Shown here piece after piece: positions 44,619 to 51,225 of a DNA stretch of 64,000 bases. Source of the stretch: Desulfosarcina alkanivorans (lineage in GTDB: Bacteria > Desulfobacterota > Desulfobacteria > Desulfobacterales > Desulfosarcinaceae). How positions within the stretch are numbered: the first letter of the stretch is position 1; every line of letters begins with the position of its first letter. A model generated the notes under the pieces. That model was not told where the DNA came from. It worked only from the letters and a program-made list of their open reading frames with translations, and searched no databases. The position numbers and the translations under genes are program-made. The stretch lies in contig NZ_AP021874.1 in assembly GCF_009688945.1 (NCBI RefSeq), positions 4,030,001 to 4,094,000 of the forward strand, read 5' to 3'.

Positions 44619-45518
44619 CTAATGGCTGTCGAGAAGCGCCTCGTATTCATCGATAAGCGCTTGTACACTTCTTAAGTCCGCAGGCGTGCTTCTGATTAGA
44701 CGATCCATTTTAAAGAGCAGCAGGATTTGTTTTCCACGCGTTGTTCGATGCAATTCCAATGCTGATTTCGTGAGGGGCGCTTTCCAGCTTTGATCATATC
44801 CTTTGCGAAGAATGCCTACTGTGTCCAGCATGGTTGGCGATGATGCCACGACTTTCAACTTCCTTGCAACTTGGGGATTCAGTTCGGTCATGGTTTCATA
44901 AACGGAGTTAGGAACGACACAGATATCGGCGCGTTTGAAGAAAACGGATAAAACTGCTTGTGAAGCTTTTTTCTTTTTTAATATGGAAGAATAAAAAATA
45001 TCCGCCATTTGAAGGTTACTACGGAGGAGCAGTGTGTCTAAAAAAAGACGGCTCAAGGTATCATGCTCAATGACCGCCAGAATACCGCCTTGCGTATTTA
45101 CAATAGGTGCCTGCTTGTTTTCAGAATGAACGATGGTGACGTATTTTCTACTTTTATTATTATGATAGATGCCCGAAAAGAAAATTTCTGCGTTTATTTC
45201 ATCTTTGAAATAAAGATAATCCAACGTCGGCGTGACTGCCATGTCGAGATGGCCGGAATTTATCTTTTGAGTTACGTCTCTTATATCATTAATTATCTGG
45301 CCACTAACCTTGATACCGACCTGATTGCCGATTTCCTCAATCCACAGCATTATTGCAGCTCTGGCATCTTTTATATCCATGTCGCCTAATACTGCGGCTA
45401 CAAATCCAATCTTCAGAGTTGGATCGGTTCCTTTCTGCTGGGTCTCTGCCAAGGCTGTGAGCGTAAGAGGAAAGCAAATCAGAAAAAGTGTCATAAGGCC
45501 TTTTGCGAGAAACCTCAT
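44619..45518 (-). CDS. PhnD/phosphonate-type periplasmic binding protein
   Basis: 299 residues. A signal peptide (MRFLAKGLMTLFLICFPLTL, cleavage near LALA-ET) precedes the PhnD-like fold: LKIGFVAAVLGDMDIKDARA, INSGHLDMAVTPTLDYLYFK (the family's gly-x-hydrophobic-D strand), TQGGILAVIEHDTLSRLFLD and a C-terminal helix pair. It has no transporter permease or ATPase beside it. Its start overlaps the TolC gene stop as ATGA, and a membrane histidine kinase follows, so a sensing role for an oxyanion-type ligand (phosphonate, phosphite or similar) is more likely than transport. The ligand cannot be told from sequence. Confidence 0.85.
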   Translation of the reverse strand: MRFLAKGLMTLFLICFPLTLTALAETQQKGTDPTLKIGFVAAVLGDMDIKDARAAIMLWIEEIGNQVGIKVSGQIINDIRDVTQKINSGHLDMAVTPTLDYLYFKDEINAEIFFSGIYHNNKSRKYVTIVHSENKQAPIVNTQGGILAVIEHDTLSRLFLDTLLLRSNLQMADIFYSSILKKKKASQAVLSVFFKRADICVVPNSVYETMTELNPQVARKLKVVASSPTMLDTVGILRKGYDQSWKAPLTKSALELHRTTRGKQILLLFKMDRLIRSTPADLRSVQALIDEYEALLDSH

Positions 45519-47020
45519 TTCGCGGCTCCTTGTCGCAATGGTTCGAGGATCTCGTTACCGATGATGAAGTCCAACCTGGATCGGCTGACAGCATGATCGT
45601 GGCGGGCTTTCAAATATTGGGCACTGATAAAAGGTTCGAGCAGCTGTGCTTCAATGACCTCTTTGGTCTCTGCAAGCTCATTTTGATAGGCGCGCACATT
45701 AAGTTTTCGGTTCTCCCGAGCCGAGGCAAGAGACTCACCGGTTGCCATTACCTGTTCCTGGGCGCGGGCTAATTGAAGAAATGTGTCTTTTACTAGAAGA
45801 CCAAGGCCCTCCTTAAAATACAACTTTTCCTGCTTTTTTTTCTCAAATCGCGCCGTTGCTTCCCTAATTTCATTCTTTGTTCTAAACCCCCTGAAGAGTG
45901 GTAATTGCATGCTAATGCCAATATTCCAAGATTTTATGTTTTTATCGCTCATTATTCCGGCATCATAAGAATTGTCAATGCGGCTCAGATTTCCATTCAG
46001 TGCTATGGTGGGGAAATAGCCACTGCGCGCCTCCTTGATTCCAGCTTCGGCAGCCTCAAGGGCGAGCTTAAGTTTGGACCATTCAGGGTTGAACTGATAG
46101 GCATTGGAAATAAGTTCGTCCAATTCCACGTTGAAGGGTACAAATGGGATCTCATTGGCGGCTGGCACAACGTGCTCGCGCCAACTCAATCCGATAGCGT
46201 TGGACAGTGCCGCTTTTGCGAGCTCTTCGTTGGAAGCGAGGAGGGCAACGGATGAACGAATCGTTGTTACGATAACCTGCGTGCGAAGAAAGTCGGTTTT
46301 CATTACAGTACCGGTTCCCGTCTTGTAGAGCATTTCCGTCAATTCCAGTAAAACGTTTAATCTATCCAGCGTTTCACGACCAAGTTTGTGGAGGCTGGTC
46401 GCAAGCACAGCACCGTAGTATAGCTTTTTCGTATTGAGGACGATTTGAAGATCGGTTTTTCTTGCCGCTTCTTTTGCTATGTTTACACCCGTACTTGCCT
46501 GCTTGGACATGGCGGTTCGCTTGCCCCCCATATATATAGGATAGACGAGGCCTACCGAGCTGATTAGTGAATCTCTATCCATTAGCTTGACGTCTATTTC
46601 GTGAACTGTAACGTTTGACTGTATTGGGGTTGGCCCAGGGCCTTGCACAGTGAGAGCCATTGTGGATTCAGGAAAAATTAGATTGGGGCTCTCATCCAGT
46701 CTATTGGCATTCATCTTTAGCGATAGTTGCGGCCAGTATGTGGAAAGAACCTGCTGATGTTGGGCTTCGGCAATTTTTATGGCGGATTCGGAGATTTGTC
46801 GCTGGCGGTTTTTTGTCAAAGCGATCTCCAAGCAATCCTCTAAGGATAGATTCCGAATTGCGTTACCAATGATTTGGCCGGAAAGAGTTTCGGAACCAAA
46901 TGTGGGACCACAAAAAAAAAGCAAGAACGAAATGTTGAAAAAAAGAGTTCTGATCCATATTCGGGTATACCATCCCCTAAAACTCTTTTCCTGGATTGAA
47001 ACTGTACTATGAATGTCCAT
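45515..47020 (-). CDS. TolC-family outer membrane channel protein
   Basis: 501 residues. After an N-terminal signal region (ending near FFCGPTFGSE) it has two OEP repeats of the TolC fold: SLEDCLEIALTKNRQRQISE, HQQVLSTYWPQLSLKMNANR in the first half, and AALEAAEAGIKEARSGYFPTI-type strand-helix in the second (EAAEAGIKEARSGYFPTIAL). TolC proteins are trimeric channels across outer membrane and periplasm used by RND, ABC or MFS exporters, but no such pump or membrane-fusion gene is near. It is the first gene of the operon running to 37344 and overlaps the PhnD-like gene by 4 nt. A sigma-54-like promoter lies ~115 bp upstream. Confidence 0.88.
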   Translation of the reverse strand: MDIHSTVSIQEKSFRGWYTRIWIRTLFFNISFLLFFCGPTFGSETLSGQIIGNAIRNLSLEDCLEIALTKNRQRQISESAIKIAEAQHQQVLSTYWPQLSLKMNANRLDESPNLIFPESTMALTVQGPGPTPIQSNVTVHEIDVKLMDRDSLISSVGLVYPIYMGGKRTAMSKQASTGVNIAKEAARKTDLQIVLNTKKLYYGAVLATSLHKLGRETLDRLNVLLELTEMLYKTGTGTVMKTDFLRTQVIVTTIRSSVALLASNEELAKAALSNAIGLSWREHVVPAANEIPFVPFNVELDELISNAYQFNPEWSKLKLALEAAEAGIKEARSGYFPTIALNGNLSRIDNSYDAGIMSDKNIKSWNIGISMQLPLFRGFRTKNEIREATARFEKKKQEKLYFKEGLGLLVKDTFLQLARAQEQVMATGESLASARENRKLNVRAYQNELAETKEVIEAQLLEPFISAQYLKARHDHAVSRSRLDFIIGNEILEPLRQGAAK

Positions 47021-47135
47021 GTATACGTCTTTTCTGGCATTTTATTGGATCGTTATCGAATCGATTATATCGCCTGCAGATGTTCCCGCACTTATCGTTG
47101 GTTGACGTAAGCGTTGTTAGTTGCACCCTATGCAT

Positions 47136-47154
47136 TATGCATGTTATGTACCAT
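47136..47154 (-). promoter_or_regulatory. Probable sigma-54 promoter before the TolC operon
   Basis: On the minus strand ATGGTACATAACATGCATA has GG (47152-47151) and GC (47140-47139) with 10 bases between. It differs from the consensus at three positions outside these pairs. The start of transcription would be about 107 nt before the TolC start codon. Confidence 0.5.
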
Positions 47155-47263
47155 GATATCATTCAGCATATAAAGCATTGAATACGCAAGGATTATGGAG
47201 AGAAGCCAACGCTGAAAATGGCGAGCAAAACCTTAGTTTAGTCATTATTGCAGAAGAGTAAGA

Positions 47264-47273
47264 AGAATATTGT
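47264..47273. promoter_or_regulatory. Putative activator site before the TolC operon
   Basis: AGAATATTGT, one base from the palindrome AGAATATTCT found before the receiver-kinase gene, and 111 bp upstream of the -24 element of the TolC promoter candidate. Confidence 0.45.
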
Positions 47274-47372
47274 TACTTGGTAAGCACCGAATGCAAAAAA
47301 ATGGAAATTGTTTGTAAATCGAATTGTTGAATTTCAATTGTGGGGGGCAAATTAGATCGATGCAAATCCAGT

Positions 47373-48722
47373 TCAATATTTCAAACCGAGTTTTTTTATT
47401 CGGTATCGAAGCTTGTGAACAGGCATATTAAGCAATTTTGCTGATTCTACAACGTTGCCACGGGTTCGTTTTAACGCCTCCTTAATCAGGTTTCTTACTG
47501 TTTGCCCATAGTCAAGGGTATGATCCGCTTTTAAACCTGAAACCTTTTCTTTACACAGATCGAAACTATGCAAAAAATGCTTCGGCAGAAGTGTATCGCC
47601 ATCTTCAAGAAGGCTTACCCGCTCCAAAATGTTACGAAGTTCGCGTACATTGCCGGGCCAATGATATTGAAGCAGAGCATCCTTTGCTTCAGGAGAAATG
47701 TTTGTAAAGCGCTTGCCAAATTTACTGCCATAATGGCTCAAAAAATGTTCCGTTAAAAGAAGTATGTCGCCCTTTCGATCACGTAGGGGAGGAACTTCGA
47801 GCTTAACCACATTGAGACGGAAAAAAAGATCCTTTCTGAATTGTCCTTTTTCAATTGCATTTTCAATTTTTGAATTAGTGGCCGCTATGACCCGGGCTTT
47901 GACATTGACTTCTTTGCTACTTCCGACTCTCTTGAACTTCCTGTCCTCAAGAACACTTAGTAGTTTTGCCTGTGCGTCAAGCGACATGGCACCAATTTCA
48001 TCCAAAAAGAGGGTTCCCCCCTCCGCCTCTTCAAAATGTCCTTTTTTTCCCTCTTCCCTGGCTCCCGTAAAAGCACCTCGTCCATATCCAAACAGTTCGC
48101 TTTCGACCAAATCTTTTGCGATGGCAGCGCAATTGACGGTAACAAATGGGCCACCGCGCGTTGATGTAGAGTAATGGATATTACGCGCAAAGACGCCTTT
48201 TCCGGTACCGCTTTCTCCCACAATCAGGACAGGCGTATCCATACTTCGAGACAACTTATTTACAACTACCATCAGTTCATGCATTTCAGGGCTTTTACCG
48301 ATAATTTCAACTTTATAGCGATTTGCCTCGGATTGTTGCATGAGGTGGAGCTGGTTCTTAAGAGCTTTATTTTCGAGGGCATTTTTCACAGCCAGGAAAA
48401 GTTCCTGGGATTTTATCGGTTTTACCAGATAATCATAGGCACCTATCTTCACAGCCTTTACGATGGTATGAATATCTTCAACTGCCGTGACCATTACAAC
48501 CAACGCGCCTGGATCCATTTCTTTCAGCTTTTTTAATACATCGATACCCGTCATATCCGGCAGGCTGATATCCAAAAGCACTAGGTCCGGTCTTTCCTGG
48601 TCAAATAATTTTATCGCGGAAGATCCTTGTCTTGCAGTGATAACTTGGTATTTGCTCTCCAGGATCATTCGGAGCGCCTTTAAAACGCTTTTTTCATCAT
48701 CAACAATCAATATACTTTGCAT
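47373..48722 (-). CDS. NtrC-family sigma-54-dependent response regulator
   Basis: 449 residues, the full three-domain layout. Receiver ~1-120 (SILIVDDEKSVLKALRMILE, phospho-Asp in DLVLLDISLPDMTG, Lys in YDYLVKPIKSQELF). AAA+ domain ~145-380 with Walker A GESGTGKG, the sigma-54-contacting YGRGAFTGAREEG, Walker B GGTLFLDEIGAM and LLSVLEDRKFKRVGSSKEVN. Fis-type helix-turn-helix at the end (ALKRTRGNVVESAKLLNMPV then HKLRYRIKKLGLKY). It should activate sigma-54 promoters when phosphorylated. It lies just upstream of the TolC/kinase operon on the same strand and is the only sigma-54 regulator in the window, so it is the likely activator of the sites at 36.7, 47.1 and 49.4 kb. Confidence 0.94.
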   Translation of the reverse strand: MQSILIVDDEKSVLKALRMILESKYQVITARQGSSAIKLFDQERPDLVLLDISLPDMTGIDVLKKLKEMDPGALVVMVTAVEDIHTIVKAVKIGAYDYLVKPIKSQELFLAVKNALENKALKNQLHLMQQSEANRYKVEIIGKSPEMHELMVVVNKLSRSMDTPVLIVGESGTGKGVFARNIHYSTSTRGGPFVTVNCAAIAKDLVESELFGYGRGAFTGAREEGKKGHFEEAEGGTLFLDEIGAMSLDAQAKLLSVLEDRKFKRVGSSKEVNVKARVIAATNSKIENAIEKGQFRKDLFFRLNVVKLEVPPLRDRKGDILLLTEHFLSHYGSKFGKRFTNISPEAKDALLQYHWPGNVRELRNILERVSLLEDGDTLLPKHFLHSFDLCKEKVSGLKADHTLDYGQTVRNLIKEALKRTRGNVVESAKLLNMPVHKLRYRIKKLGLKY

Positions 48723-49260
48723 ATCAACGCCTCTTCGAATGGGGTTTCACTACTATTAGCAAAAGGGAGGCGGCCCTAATAATAGCTTTATATAAATTTT
48801 GGTCCACATCTATTGCGAGAGTGGCTTTCATGTAACCTCAAGCGTAGAGAGTACCGAGGATCTGAAAGTGTTCAACCGGTGCTAATCTCTCCATATAGAA
48901 CCCACAATTGTTTCGTATCGATATAGCATATTGATAAATCATATTATTTCTTCTGTAAGGTCCACTAAAAACCAGTGAATAATAAGTTATCATTTAGGTT
49001 AATATTGGTTGCTTAGCCTATTTTATCGATCAAGGCCTGTAAAACTTTAAAAAAATGCCGAAATACAAGTAACATGAACCCTATCATGCAAAATCCGTTT
49101 TCAAAGCATTCGGCTCAGACCGCCTTGACTGTGGGGCATTCCGTTTAGACTATTAAAAAGCACGTCTAAATCAGAAATTTTGAACTACTGACAATAGTAT
49201 AAAGTGTATAACCCTCTATTTTGTAAACTTTTTTTTAATTTTATGTTACCCCATTCATGG
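48723..49260. other. AT-rich intergenic region upstream of the NtrC-type gene
   Basis: About 540 bp between the divergent NtrC-type and hydroxyacid dehydrogenase genes, before the enhancer site. No reading frame of note. It must include the promoter of the NtrC-type gene, but none was assigned. Confidence 0.4.
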
Positions 49261-49276
49261 AGAATGATAATATTCT
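49261..49276. promoter_or_regulatory. Putative activator site before the hydroxyacid dehydrogenase gene
   Basis: AGAATGATAATATTCT is an inverted repeat with half sites AGAAT/ATTCT; its last ten bases, ATAATATTCT, differ from AGAATATTCT by one base. It lies 108 bp upstream of the sigma-54 -24 element at 49385. Confidence 0.5.
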
Positions 49277-49384
49277 AATCGATTCTCGATAATAACATAG
49301 GTTGCCCCAAACCTCCACACAAGAGATGCATTCTAACAGTCTATAATTAATATCAATATGTTGTTTTATTTATTTTCTCTAAAA

Positions 49385-49400
49385 TGGCACAATATATGCT
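49385..49400 (+). promoter_or_regulatory. Sigma-54 promoter before the hydroxyacid dehydrogenase gene
   Basis: TGGCACAATATATGCT: GG at 49386-49387 and GC at 49398-49399, exactly 10 bases apart, with an intact TGGCAC half. The predicted transcript would have a leader of about 150 nt before the ATG at 49560. Confidence 0.7.
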
Positions 49401-49559
49401 TTGAGGATCTTCAATAAGTATAGAGGGAAATAGGACTGACAGAAACTGCTTGGGTGAAGCGTAACATCATCGTTGACAGCTATATTGCTGAACACTGAGG
49501 GTGCTCCGCTCCGTATCCATCACATGAAATAGGTTGAAAAAAATATTCAAGGAGTGACC

Positions 49560-50369
49560 ATGAAAGCCAGACTCGGATTGATCGGCCTTGGAGAGATGGG
49601 TATGGTCATGGCTGAAAATCTGCTTAAAAAAGGATATCCATTAGCTGTATTCGATTTGGACCAAAAACGGGTAAAGCGGCTTGTTAATCTTGGCGCTTCG
49701 GCAGTATCAGGCCCGGATCAAGTTGCAGAGAATTCAGATCTTTTGCTGATTATCGTTCGGACGACAGAACAGGTCCGCTGCGTCCTTTTCGGAGAAAATG
49801 GTGTGGTTTCAGCCTCATCGTTACCGTCGGCAATAGCGGTGATGTCCACCATCAGCCCCGTTGACGCAAGGAAAATGGCCAAGCCATTCCAAAATAAAGG
49901 GATCGGGTTCATCGATGCCCCGGTCAGCGGAGCCAGACTGCGGGCCGAGTCCGGCGACTTGACCATCATGGTGGGGGGAGATAGTGGCATATACCGAAAA
50001 TTTCTTCCGATATTCGAGGTGATCGGCCGCCATGTCGTGCATGTGGGGTCGGTGGGGGCAGGACAGACCGCCAAATTGGTCAACAACATGCTGTTGTTGG
50101 TCAACATGTGCGTTGCCCATGAGGCCAAAGCGCTAATCGAAGATACCGGAATGGACCATGACACAATATTTGATCTTATTCGCGTGAGTACCGGGCAGAG
50201 TTGGGTTATTGACAATTGGAATACGGTGGCTGGATGGTGGCAGCATTATTCACCGGGAACCGCGCTCGACCTTCTGTACGAGGATATCGATATCACCCTG
50301 CAGTTGGGAGAAAAACACCAGGTTCCGTTATACCTGTCGGCATTGGCCAAACAACTATTACGTTACTGA
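49560..50369 (+). CDS. NAD(P)-dependent beta-hydroxyacid dehydrogenase (3-HIBADH family)
   Basis: 269 residues from the ATG at 49560, which has AAGGAG 5 bp upstream; the GTG at 49554 lies inside that ribosome site. Rossmann motif GLIGLGEMGMVMAENLLKKG, substrate motif FIDAPVSGARLRAESGDLTI and catalytic Lys in GAGQTAKLVNNMLLLVNM match 3-hydroxyisobutyrate / tartronate semialdehyde / 2-hydroxy-3-oxopropionate reductases. It stops about 20-25 residues earlier than the usual family length, after LSALAKQLLRY, so the last helix is missing. It is the only metabolic gene controlled by a sigma-54-like promoter here and so may respond to the adjacent signalling operon. Substrate unknown. Confidence 0.88.
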   Translation: MKARLGLIGLGEMGMVMAENLLKKGYPLAVFDLDQKRVKRLVNLGASAVSGPDQVAENSDLLLIIVRTTEQVRCVLFGENGVVSASSLPSAIAVMSTISPVDARKMAKPFQNKGIGFIDAPVSGARLRAESGDLTIMVGGDSGIYRKFLPIFEVIGRHVVHVGSVGAGQTAKLVNNMLLLVNMCVAHEAKALIEDTGMDHDTIFDLIRVSTGQSWVIDNWNTVAGWWQHYSPGTALDLLYEDIDITLQLGEKHQVPLYLSALAKQLLRY

Positions 50370-50488
50370 TTTTAATACCTTGAGTTTAAGTTGGCTTTGG
50401 CTAAATCGAAAGCAGTTGGATTGCCTGACAGACGTATTGAGTGAGCGCTTAAGCAAAAATTTGAAAACGGTTAACTCATTTATGGAGA

Positions 50489-50593
50489 GACCTCGGCCGA
50501 AAGGCGCTTGCTATTGGTAAACCTCCCCAAATACCAACCTTTAATTATTGGCACCGCCACCCTTCGGCTGAGGTCACTCCGCCAATTTTTTTT
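50489..50593 (+). ncRNA. Large stem-loop with T-run; terminator or structured RNA
   Basis: GACCTCGGCCGAAAGG (50489-50504) pairs with CCCTTCGGCTGAGGTC (50560-50575) at 14 of 16 positions around a 55-nt loop that can form a smaller hairpin (TTGGT/ACCAA). Eight T residues follow at 50586-50593. It lies 120 bp after the dehydrogenase stop. A complex terminator, a small RNA or the end of an insertion element are all possible. No gene was recognised in the rest of 50370-50897. Confidence 0.45.
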
Positions 50594-50897
50594 GGGTGGC
50601 CGATTATTTGAAAAGCTACTTTATTTTAGCAAATGCGCCAAGGTCTGGTAGCTTTTTCATAGGCTTTCTATGTAAAATTCTAAACAGGAGCTAACCTGGT
50701 AAAACTTTGGTTCGTGTGAAAAGCGTATCAGAATCTATTCTATCCGAATGACAACCCAGGATATTGGATGGTCGCAGCTATATTATTGCAAGAATTGAAA
50801 TATAGAACGAGAAGCCACTATATGAGAAGCTGATGGGCATCCAACATTGCAGGGAGCGAGAGAGAAGCAGGCTTCGACATCTGAAAACAGGGGGGTC

Positions 50898-51157
50898 GAT
50901 TGTGTCGTAGTAGCCCCCGCCTGGTTCCCCAAAAAAGCGGTGACAGATTGAAAGACGACTGTCGATATGCAACCAAGCTGTCCACCTTGCTTCGAGCGGG
51001 CGAACTCACGCCGGTCTATGTCCCCAACAATGAAGATGAAGCCATGCGAGACTTTGTTCGTGCCCGCGTTGACGTCCGGAAAGCCCTTCGCAAAGTCAAG
51101 CAACAAATCAATGTCTTCCTGCTACCGCTGTATGAGAGCAAGAGGGAAAAACGATAA
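50898..51157 (+). pseudogene. IS110-family transposase, N-terminal fragment with frameshift
   Basis: The frame reads DCVVVAPAW to about 50925. After a shift of one base it continues as LVPQKSGDRLKDDCRYATKL, then STLLRAGELTPVYVPNNED and FVRARVDVRKALRKVKQQI to a stop at 51157. This is the DEDD-type N-terminal region of IS110 transposases (usual pattern V-V-A-P-S-L-x-P-K-K-x-G-D-R-x-K-T-D). The catalytic start and the C-terminal Ser domain are missing. A dead relic. Confidence 0.8.
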
Positions 51158-51225
51158 TGCCGACAAGATTCACAACATCAATGCTCCGGTTTAGGTAGTC
51201 TTATTTCCCTGTCTTTGCATTTACT

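Noticed and set aside
50549..50564. TTGGCACCGCC resembling a sigma-54 -24 element
   Set aside because: No GC dinucleotide at the required 10-base distance, and it lies within the arm of a stem-loop.
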